NCBI RefSeq assembly: GCF_030936135.1
Contig: NC_082603.1
Span: 20,302,880-20,366,879, forward strand
Source: Gavia stellata
Taxonomy: Eukaryota; Chordata; Aves; Gaviiformes; Gaviidae
Length of the DNA stretch: 64,000 nucleotides
Reading direction: 5' to 3'
Made by a program: the position numbers and the translations under genes. Shown one piece after another: positions 25,001-37,000 of the stretch (positions are counted from its first letter, which is position 1; each line of letters begins with the position of its first letter). The notes beneath the pieces were generated by a model that did not search any database, was not told the origin of the DNA, and saw only the letters and a list, made by a program, of their open reading frames with translations.

Positions 25001-28000
25001 CTAACTGGATCATCAAACTGGCAGCCGGTGGTGAAAAAAGTGGTGGAAGAGGTCCAGCGAGGCATTTCAGGCCGATGGACCCTGCCGGCGATGGTGGGCG
25101 AGCTGCGGCACATTGTCCCCACGGTGGTTGGCATGCCGCTGGAGCTCAGTCTGTGCGGCGCCGCGCTGGCCCAGGCTGCGGCCAACGGTGAGCTTGGGAT
25201 GCCAAACAGGGCAGTTTCCCCACAATAATTGTGGGTCCAGTCCTACTGCTGAAATTAAATCCCTCTCTAATGTTGAAAAATACTCTTGTAATGTGGAAAC
25301 ATTAGTGTTCAGCTACCTCCAAAGGGTTTGAGAAGTAATTAGCATGTTTCACCTGGCGCATATTTGTATAACTCTGGTTTGGAGTAGCAATCTTCTTCAA
25401 ATAATCACGTAAAGTATTTCAAAATGTAAAAGCACTGCCCATGCCTTAACTACTAAGCTTATTGAAAGCACTGTGTCTCCAGCATTTATTGTTTCTCTGT
25501 TCATATAACTCCTGTCTATCTTTTGCAGTGGATATACAGATATCACCACCGTTATCTGACAATTTTAAACCTTCACAGTTGTTGGAAACCAACGTGGATA
25601 TTCATGCTGACATCAAGCCAAAGTAAAAATGACATATATTTTCCCCATACACACACAAGCATTTATATTTATATTTGAAATAGATATGTGATCACATGTT
25701 GTTATATAGGGGTCTCACTTATCCCAGATTTGGGATGGCTGTGCTAGTCCAGAGCAGTGAAGTTGTGAGAAAGCAACACAATCACCTGATGCTTTATGAC
25801 CCTGCAAACGTAGCAATGTGCACTGTATCCCACAGGATGCTGTGCTGTTCTGCATTGCTAAAAATGTTCACATTTTTACCTGTTCAGTGACTAAAGATAC
25901 TAAGCTGTGAAGATATATTTGCTTACATATGAACAGGTTTTTACACGTTCAACATAGAATCGCATGACCACCTGGCACAAGCTGGGGGGATTTCAGGGGG
26001 AAAAGGGAAATGCTTCCGGATCCACAATACCAAAAGCAAAAGCAACAGTACTAATAACAATAGTAGTAATAATGGTAATAATAATAATAGTGATAATAAT
26101 GATAAACTAGACACAATCTGAAGCTAGAGGATTCTGGTGTTAACTTGTCCTCAAGCAATGTATCAGTGATAAAGCAGTGAGAGGGTCCATGTTAGCTTTG
26201 CTCATCAGATAAATCCCTTCACCTTTTCCAGTGGCACTTCAGCTTTTTTTATCCTGTTACAATACATCTCTTCATCCATCAGTAGTGGCTCTTACAATAA
26301 ACAGAACAGCATGAAAATACAATTTTGCATTTCAAAGTTAAATATGTGCATATTAATCTGTAATTATGCATGAATTTTGTTTCCACTCTTTCAGGGCATA
26401 TTTTCATATGATTGCAATGATGGGGATTAATACACAATACTTTCAGAGTGGTCTTGAATTTCGTGCAGAGTTCAGTGCCAACACTACAATGAAATTTGAT
26501 GCTAGGATAAATATGAAAGAGAAAAATTTGAAGATTGAAACCCCTCCCTGCCATCAGGAGGTTGAGCTCGCAGCTGTGAGGTACAGAAGAGCTTGTTGCA
26601 TTTTTCTTGTTATGTGTTACTGATTGTGGGTTCCCTGTTATAAAATCACGAACGTACTACTCCTTGTTAGGCTCTGCCATACCTTGGCAGCCACATAAAG
26701 CTTAGTATTGTCTTTTTTGCACCAGCAAAGACAGGTAAGCAAAATCAGAAGATGTTACTTGTGTGCCACTTATCACCTCCACAGGAGTGAAGTTTATGCT
26801 ATTTCAAGGAACAAGGAAGAAGTAGATTCCGAAAAGAAATCCCAGCTTCTCCCCAAAAGAGAAGTACCAAGCATCTCTGGCCAGCCATTTCAGCCATCAG
26901 AAAGGTCTTCAAGACCTGGCAGCTGGAAGGTAAGGATGCCTCTCACCATCTGTATTGCAGGCAGGTAGAGAACAGACAGCTCCTCAGGGGGGTCTGAGCA
27001 CCCCCAACACAGCAGCTGGCTAATCAGCTCACAAACACAGAAACTGTGAGATTCAACAGGGGCCTGACATAGCCCAAACTAAGCCTAACATAAATCCCAA
27101 TGGGTTCAAGACATGGTCATTCACAGTCTGCTCACTCTCATCATCTCATGCAGGTAGGGTTGCTTTGATAGCATGTCTTCCTATTTCTTTACAGTCAAGG
27201 GGAGGGTGTGTGAAATTCATATCCCTTGTACAATATCCCTTTTTTTCCGAGCCAGAGCAATGTGGAAAAAATGGCTCTTGGGTAGGATATACATCTTTCT
27301 TCCCAAATCCTTAGGTAATCCCTGCAGTGGATTGCAGAAGCCCATTCTCTTATGTGCTCTTCAGCTTCTGAGGCTGGCATGGGAAGGATAGGTTGACTTG
27401 GAACAGGAGGGCTAGTAGCCCAAAATTGATGCAGAGAAATACCCCTCCAAAGAGCCCTGCAGGTGCTCATTGGAAAGTGTGTTTATGAAACACTGCCTGG
27501 GAAAGGCTGGGCAGGAGAGCTGTCCTCTTCCACAGAGCACTTTGGTGGAAATCCCATTGCTTCCAGTGCCTGGATTTCTAATTTTAAGCAGTGCTTTCTT
27601 ACTTAGGCAGGACTGTCATAATTCTCTTCATTAATAGGAAGAAAAATTTTAGAAGCTGTGACATGTTTTTTTTGGACAATGTATTTATTTGCCATATTTT
27701 TGTTTAATGCAGCAAAACGATATTCCTAGTGTGATATCCAAAGGATACCAGCAAGGTTCAGAAGAGGCACATCACCACAGTGTAGGAGGAAGATTTTATG
27801 CACACGTCTTCTGTAGAAAATTTGAGACTTTGGGATGTTCTGCTTGTCTCAGCCTAAAGTCACGAAATTCTGCTTTCTTAAGAAATACCTATTTGCACAA
27901 ATTAGTTGGAGAACTTGAAGCCAAAATAGGTTTGAAGCCAGGTACAGTCATGACAACGCACTTTTCTGTCAATCTCTGTGAATGCTGCTCAAGTAGCACA

Positions 28001-31000
28001 ACCCTGGAATGTAAGTATCTTGACTTTAGTTCACACAGATGCTGATATTGACAAAATACAGCTGGTGATTCAGGCAGGATCCAAAGCAGCTTCCAAAATA
28101 ATTGATGTAGCAAGCTCAGGATCTAAGGAAGAGGATGAGACATCTCTGTATGAGGGCATTCAAGCTAAACTGAAGAAGATTCTAGGCATTGAAAATGTGT
28201 TCAAGGTAAGACACTGAGCATTGGAGAGGGAAATATAAATGAAGCCAAGGATTTCCAGTGTGGAAAACTGGCATGGGAAAGCAAGGATTTTGGCTGGGAG
28301 GAATGGGTCTAGGTGAGTTCTGGTGTAGCTTCTGCAGTGTGTGGGGCTAGGAAGTTGTATTTCCTTGAAAGCCTGTGGTCAGCAGCTTGTTTGACACCCA
28401 GAGAAATGTTACAGTACAAGCTATATATTCATAATGCTTTGAACTGTTTTTGGAGGTCACAAATAAAACACGGCACCGTACGAAACGGATTGACAGAAAA
28501 GACAAGACTGCAGTTACAGAGCTCTGGGCAGAATCCAGTGCAACCCCCCCCTCCAGTTCATCCTCTTCTTCCACTGCTTCCTCTGCTGATGGTAAAGAGC
28601 CTGGAAATGAACACAAGAAAGATGAAAGAAGGCAATCTAGGAAGAAGCGTGGCAGCAGCAGCAAGAGCAGCAGCAGGAGCAGCAGTGGCAGGAGAAGCAG
28701 TGGCAGCAGCAGCAGCTCCGCTACCAGTAAAATTTGCAGCAGCAGTGGAGAAGACAGGCACTGCAGTGGGGACAGTGAATATTCCAACCAACAGGTAATT
28801 CACCCAGGCTGGACCTTTTCATGTTTCTTGTAGTGAATGGTTTTTTACATCAGGAAATTGTGCCCACAGAGCATGGACCAAAGAAAGAGAAAACAAATTG
28901 CTGAGGGTGGCTGTCTGCTGCAGGATGGATGAGGTAACCACCTAGCAGAGCTGTTTCCCCTTTTAACCTCTCTGGTTCTCTGAAGCATTTCAGTTCAGAA
29001 GGTTCACATTTCAGAAGATTTCAATTTAAAAAATTTAATTTTGTTTTACCTTTTTTCCCTACTTAGTACTGAACTTTTTAATGCATCTCTGAAAAGTTAG
29101 TTCTTTGTCTTCTCTTAGATCTTCTTACATGCTATCTATTTTCACAGGCAAATCTACCTGTTTACCGGTTTTGGTTCAAGCCAGCAGATGAACAGGTACA
29201 TTTACTGCTTGTACTGCGGGCAGGGCCTACAACTGCTCTCACTAGCTTTGCTGCAATTAGAGCTTAGTTCTCTGAGAATAAAAATATGAGAAATTAATTC
29301 TGCATCAACTTCCAATGGTAAACAACTTGCTTCAAGGTGATTCTCTGTTTTTGCAGGACCCAGGAAGGGAAGTCCTAAACAGCAGCATCAGCTCCTCCTC
29401 TTCTTCAGCTAGTGATGAAGGCATCTCTAGAGCCATGTCTCAGGTGAGTGTCTTAATCTACAAGAAACAAAACCATTTACTTTGGATTTCCAGTTATTGT
29501 ATGTTTATGACAGAATACGAAAAATATGGTGATTCAGCATATTAGATAATATATAGAAAGAAAATTAATTGTTTCCTGTTTTAAAAAGGTGAGCACATTG
29601 GATAGCCATTGAATGTTTTTTAATATTCACTTAACACAGGCTACATTTTTTAATGAAACGGGAATGTATTGCTGTATATGTTGAAATCTGTGTTACTCAG
29701 TAAGTAATTCACTATAAAAATGAGAACGCTTTAGAAGGGCTGACCTGCTTGATCAGAAACTGGTTTCAGGTATATTTTTTATTGCATAGCTCTCTGTAAA
29801 AGTTCAGGACTTGACTCTGCCACTCATTAGGCCTTCATTGCCAAATGCTTCTGTTCATGTTAGCAGTACCATACAAGGCCTTTGAAAAGACCTTGGTTTT
29901 GCAGTAATGCTCCAACTTTGAGAGCAATCCAGGTGTTTATTCAGGAATGACTGCATGGTACACAGTTAACAGTCCCTGGTCCTTCTGCAAGAACTATTGT
30001 AAGAACTGATGGAATCTGGAGCAGATTGCATCAAAGGAAAATTTCACACATTTCAGACAATGACCTACATGCCTACGAAATAGTAACCTTTACTTTGCTG
30101 AGGCACACCCTCTGCACCAGCAGCTCCCAGTTGTTAGTGCAAGTAGCTTGCAGAAAAAACGCAACCGGATCTGCCTTCTCCCCCACCCATTTCCATGTAA
30201 CTTGAATTCACCTTTCTTGTCCATCTTTTCTCCACGTTAGTACTTCCCTGAACTCCTCCCACTCTTCCCCAATGCTCTCATCATATACACCTTCTTCCTG
30301 AGCCAAAGCCTTGCTCTTTCCCCGTTTCCCCCTAAGCCCTCGCCAGCTTCGTCTCACCTACTCCTTCTGTGGGTCTCTGTCTCTTGGACCTGGCAGGACA
30401 GGGAGGACCCGCTGCCCCACACCTCATCCCACCTGCAGCTCTCCCCCTGCCCCACAGCTCAGGTAGGGCAGTCACAGCCAGAGCGGCTGCTGCTGCTGGG
30501 TACAAGGCTTCGACTTTGAACGGGGCCACGTGCTGCTCCTCATGCAAGTACCACACTTTGGACTGCACTGAACAGGTCCCTCTGTCAACACAAATTATCA
30601 CAGTTTTAAATGAATTTTATCAAAAAGACTATTAGCTAAACTACAGGTTGGTAAGAGAGCAGTGCTGAGCTGGGTAATACTGGTTCTTTATACAGTAGGG
30701 TCCTACTCCATACTTCCTTTTATTACACTGAAATTACTTTACAAAAAGATTCCCAACACTACTGTTTTACTTACATAGATTGTGACAGCTCTCCCTTGAA
30801 AGCCTGTGGCAAAACTACATATGAACCGAATAGATCGAGCCATGATCTATGATGCTTCCCCATACTTCACGTAAAAAGACTTTCTGAATGAAACTTTTCC
30901 TTTACAAATACTTTTTATATTACTTCAATATATTAATTTTAATGCTTTGTTTATGTCTTTGGTCTCTATTTCCTCTCTACTGACTTAAGCCTAAATTCTT

Positions 31001-34000
31001 GGGAGACAGCCAGCCGCCAATACTGGCTGCAGTCCTTCGTGCCATCCACAGAAACAAGCAGCCAACGGGATTCCAGCTTGTACTTTACACCGATACACAA
31101 CCCATGAGACCAAGGATACAGATGTTTGTTTCACGCATCACAGGATCAAGTAGATGGAAACTCTGTGCTGATGCTTCTGTAAAAAATTCCCATAAAGTAT
31201 CGGTAAGTTTAAAATAATGATCAGCTCAAATGTAAATGAAATGTAATATCTTACTATGTTTTATACAAAAATATGTATATTCCCCTCTACTAGGGTTCTC
31301 TTAAATGGGGTGAAGATTGCCAGGATTACCAGATTGCTACTCAGATTGCAACAGGGCAATTTGCTGCTTATCCAGCTATTCAGATGAAGCTGGAGTGGCC
31401 AAAAGTACCTTCAATAGTCCGAACAACTGCAAGATGGTGAGATTTTACTTTAGTTTTTGAAAAATTCACTTGTGTCAATGCTCCAGATAATTACAGATTC
31501 AGTTCTGCAATTTCTGAGCCGGAAAAATTCCCCTTAATCAGTATGATATTATAAAATCAGATCCTGTGTGTCTGTTTTTTCTGTGTATTCACTCCTGCAA
31601 AGCATAGCGCACTTTAGTTTGCAGGAAAACCACTTGAAACAAAGGGGATGATGGGATTCATCTAATATATTGTAGACTTTTGAAGTGCCTGAACTAGGCA
31701 ATTGGTCTCCTGATGCTTCCTAATTGATGGAGGATCAGAGCAGAAGCCTAACCTTGGTTCTCTGAAGGAGTCTGTCTCTTACTGACTGTACAGGGAGAGT
31801 AATTTCCTAACGTAGGCACCTTACCTCCGGCTTCTGAAGAAGATGATACAAATACTTCCCATAAGGCTTATGGCACACTAAATAGCAAATTTTTTGTGAC
31901 ACTTAGTGTAAGAAAACTGTAACTGCTAGATTCAGTTCACTTATGTGTCTATCCATATACGTATAGTATCTTACCGTATTCATCCATTCATTGTATTCAT
32001 ACACGCATTTGCCCACAATAACATATAGATCCATATCAAAGCCTAATCTTTTTTCATAGTGCTACCAAAATACAGACACATACAACAACTCAGTTCAGGC
32101 TTTCACATTAAAGGCATACAGGTGATTTGGTTAATAAATGTCTACTGAAGAGGATAATTTTTGATATTAGACTGAATTGCCTGAAATGCTGTTATCTGCC
32201 CTTATTAGAGGGGATGAAACCATCCAATTGACTATCCTGGAGCAAAGCCACAGAACTCAGGTTTTTTCTGCTCTGAGACTATGTCTTTTTTAAAAGAAAT
32301 ATTTTCTGTATTTCTCTATTTGAGTCCCAAGTCTGTAAGGGAATCCAATCATAGAGATCCCTCTGTCAGCTCATTGACACTCTTAGTGGGCAAGGGATCC
32401 TTGCTGAAAGTTACCACTGCAGGACTGACACATTAATATGAGGTCATCTATTTTTTAGCATGTTAGTATTTTAGTTTTTATGTAATAGGTGCCTATTATT
32501 AACTCTGAATGTGTTTAAAACAAGTTGGCTATATTTTTCTTCTCATATCACTCTGCCATCCAGTCTCTTGAAGACTGTTTCACCCATTAACAGTTAAAAT
32601 CTGCCTGCCCCTCCTCCCGTACACAACACCATTTATTACCAAACCCGGATATCAAATGTGTCTAACACAGAATGCATATTGCTTTATGGGGGTATATTAG
32701 TCTGAACAAATAATAACCAATTATTTTAAAGACAGATCAGTTTAGTCACTTACTTCCTTTTCCAGGTTCTACTCATTTCTTCCAGGAGCTGCGTATGTGC
32801 TTGGGTATTCCCAGAGGGAACAGCGTGGTCCCTCTCACCAGGCAACCTTGGTTATGGCTCTGACATCTCCAAGAACCTGTGATGTGGTCCTCAAGCTACC
32901 TGAGGTAACTATTTCCACTATCTTTTATCCTGGGGCATTGAGTACTTATGAAATCGAGGGTTAATAGCTTTTTTAACCCACTGATTTTTTTTTTAAATTT
33001 ATTAAACTATGAAGAAGCTCCCATCACAAGGACATTATATTCACGCCATTGGTTCCGTTATGAAAATATCTTACAACATATTTCTCTTTCTCATGTAGCA
33101 TGCAAATAGATGAAATAAGAAACAGGTTACAAAACAACCATCATGATTGATAGCACATTAACAATAACTTATTAAAAAGACCACTCCTTCCCAAATCTTC
33201 AGGAAGATGATAGGTTTTCCTGTGTCTTGGAAAAGATAATAAAACCAGGCTGTAGAGAAGCATGATGGCCAAATAGCAGCCCTCAATGCATAGGCAAGGA
33301 GAGGGTGTGCATCTCAGGTAAGCAAACTGTTCAGGCTGTGAGCAAATGTGATGTACAACTCCCCAAAAAGCTGCAAATTGGTGAATATTGAACTTCATTT
33401 ATAGGACTGCTATTCTATAGGTTGCAGATGTGTCAAACTGTAGAGCTATTTCATGCTGTAGACAGAGGACTTGATTTCTTTTCAGCTCTGACCTAAATCT
33501 AGATTCTAATTTAGATTTCAGTCAGTACAGTCCTCTTTGAACATTATAGGAAAATGCTATCTCTTCTCTACACTGTATTTTGCATTTACATTCATGTTTA
33601 TTTTCTGACTGATTTTCAGCTCACAATATACGACAGAGCCATCAGGCTTCCCCTGCCTTTCCCTTCAAGTCCAGGTTCACCGATTTCAACGCTACCATCC
33701 CCTAACCAGAATGTCTTTTCCCAAGCAACACTTTCAATCATTGAAAACCTTAAAGGTGAGCAATTAACTATCTGCACAAGCATTGATTGACTTTGCAGAT
33801 TTTGTAAATATGATTTATACTTTTGACATAACTTGAAATTATTTTACATTAACTTAAAAAATCCACTGGACTTCAGATGATAGAAATAAACCCATCTGTA
33901 TGAAAAACTGTGAGGCTGCAAAGATGTAAAGAAAAGGAGACTTTTATTAGTAAGATTACATATTCAATTCCATGCCAAACAGTGATTCCAAATGCATCCA

Positions 34001-37000
34001 TTTCAGCTTCACTGCAGAGATTACTTGTGAAGAAAAAAAACATTACAAAATTTATGAGAGGGACACCTAAGTGGCCTCAGATTTGGGGTGCTCTGCTTGA
34101 TTAGTGCTGTTATGTAGAAACTAAAACAGCTTCAAAAGTATACCCACTAATTTCACCTCCTGCACTTGACTTTGAAGGGATTATTGTTTCATTAATGCTG
34201 TATTAAGAGCTAATCACATTATACTTACTTAGGGTAAATTTTAAATGGAAAAGCATTATGTAATCCTGGGTTAAGCAGACACATTTTACTTGAAATCAGT
34301 GGGCTAATATCATACTGATGCATATTTCTTTGGTAAACACTAAAACTAGTCCATATTAATTAAAATCACTGTAAAATAATTTCTAATCAGAGCTGGTAGG
34401 ATTTCCAACAGACTACCATTACAGTGAAAAAGGGAGAAGTTTACTCTAGTGTGGCTTTTTGTCCTCCCCATCTTCTAACTATTTCTAATCCTGGTTATGA
34501 CTTAATAAAGGTAGCAGCATTTTAGTGAATTTCCTCTAGTGTTAATGATGGGTGAATTGTTAACAACATTTGAGAAATGCTTTTGACTGCAATAAAGTTA
34601 CAAAAGCCAAAAGGCCACAGAGAGTTGCACCAGCTGTAAGCAGAATTTATCTCACACAGTGATTGACTTATGAGTGGGTTGCGCTGCTGTCTGGGGACTG
34701 GTAAAGTTTTGCTTTCATTTTACTACAAATCCAAAATTTCATCTAAAGGAATAATTTTGCTTTTATGTGGTAATAGGTAAAACCAGAAAATGGTCTTTTC
34801 TTTTTCAAATCACAAATCTAAAATAGAATAACTGTCTTATATGGAGTGCAAGATACTTGCTTTTGACTGATTTTTTTTTTTTCAGCTCGTTGTTCAGTTT
34901 TCCAAAGTACGATCACAACCTTTAATGGAGTTGAATTTAACTATTCGATGCCTGCAAATTGCTACCATGTCTTGGTGCAGGACTGTAGTCCAGAACTGAA
35001 ATTCCTGGTGATGGTGAAAAGACTTGAAGAGCCTGCTGACCTTACAGCAATAAATATCAGACTTGCCAGCCAGTAAGTAATTGCAAACTTAATGACAAGT
35101 AGATGTCAAGCAGAATATGCTAAAAATGTGAAGACCAGATTGTTAGGGCAGACTGGTCCTAGCATAAGGCTCATGTAGAAATTACTGATGTCAATGGAAA
35201 GATTTCTACGAGTCTCACTGGGATTTGGGACTTAGTCTTTCAAAAGTGCTTCTGAAATATATCTGAGGTTCACAGTAACCTAAAGTCTTTACTGCCCAAA
35301 ATTCGTCACTAATTTGTTAGCATTTAACCATCTCATTTCAGTTCTTAGTAATTAGGTAGACACATAAACTATAAATCCAAAAGGGACTATTGTAATCATT
35401 TGGTCTGGCCTCCTACACTAAGCTAATAATTAGAACTAATTAGCACCCGCAATCATCTCAGCAGAGATGTTGAGAAGTGGACATAGCTAAAAAGGGAATT
35501 ACTTATCACAGATTAGAGGCACTCTCTTAGGTCATCCCTTGGTGCATAATGTTCTAATCTATTTGACATTAACTTAAGACACACTTTGTTTCATCTTGGA
35601 GCAATCACCTCTGACATCATAGGTTCTTCTTTAAAAGTATAGTCTAATACACTAAGTTGTATGGGATTATGCATACCAAAATCATTGTAGGGAGTATTCT
35701 TCAAAGCGCATAAATTGGCTTTGATCTGTAAGTTTTCATTACAACTAAAGTTGCCGGGGGAGGGGAACCTCAATCCATCCCACTCCTACCAGTTTGATGC
35801 CAATGCCCAGAGCCTGGAGAAGGATCACAGGTCAGCAGGAAAGCAACAAAGGAATTCCAGCCACTCCAGCCAGTAAGTCAGCTTCATCGGGGCCCAACTT
35901 AGATGCCTCTATGCAAATGCATGTAGCATGGGGAATAAGCAAGAGGAGTTAGATACATGCGCATGCCTGCAGGGCTATGATCTCATTGGCATCACAGAGA
36001 CGTGGTGGGATGGCTCCTATGACTGGAGTGTTGGAATGGAAGGATACAGGCTCTTTAGGAAGGACAGACAGGGGAGACGAGGAGGGGTTGTCACTTTCTA
36101 TGTCAATGACCAGCTGGAGTGCATGGACTTCCGCCTGGAGATGGATGAGGAGCCAACCAAGAGCTTATGGGTCAGGATTAAAGGGAGGGCAGGGACAGGT
36201 GACATTATAGTAGGGGTCTGCTACATGCCACCCAACCAGGAAGACTGATCAGATGAGGCCCTCTATAGACAGATAGGAGCAGCCTCACGTTCACAAGCCC
36301 TGGTCCTCATGGGGGACTTCAACCACCCCAATATCTGTTGGAGGGACAACACAGCAGGGCATAAGCAATCTGGGAGGTTCCTGGAATGCATTGATGGTAA
36401 CTTCCTTCTCCAAGTGATAGAGGAGCCAACAAGGAGTGGTGCTATGCTGGACCTTGTCCTCACCAACAAGGAGGGGCTTGTGAAGCTCAAGGGCAGCCAA
36501 GAAACAGTGGAGTTTAAGATCCTTAGGGCACCGAGGAGGGTGCACAGCAAGCTCACCACCCTGGACTTCAGTGCTGTTTAACGTCCTTGTCGGTGATATG
36601 GACAGTAGGATTGAGTTGCACCCTCAGTAAGTTTGCCAACAACACCAAGCTGTGTGCTGTGGTTGACACGCTGGAGGGAAGGGGATGCCATCCAGAGGGT
36701 CCCTGACAGGCTTGAGAGGTGGGTCTATGTGAACCTCATGAAGTACCACAAGGCCAAGTGCAAGGTCCTGCACATGGGTCGGGGCAATCCCAAGCACAAA
36801 TACAGGCTGGGTGGAGAATGGACTGAAAGCAGCCCTGAGGAGAAGGACTTGGAGGTGTCGGTTGATGAGAAGCTCAACATGACCCGGCAATGTGCGCTTG
36901 CAGCCAGAAAGCCGACCGTATCCTGGGCTGCATCAAAAGAAGCATGACCAGCAGGTCGAGGGAGGTGATTCTCCCCCTCTGCTCTCATGAGACCCCACCT

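Noticed and set aside
28313-28798. Overlapping open frames on both strands around the VTG3 phosvitin exon (Ala- and Leu-rich)
   Set aside because: They are shifted or antisense readings of the AGC repeat (GCA = Ala, CTG = Leu). The sense frame with conserved VTNKTRH is the real one.
30332-30635. Pair of about 88-codon open frames in VTG3 intron 25
   Set aside because: They are mutually antisense in a C/G-rich patch without homology or splice support.
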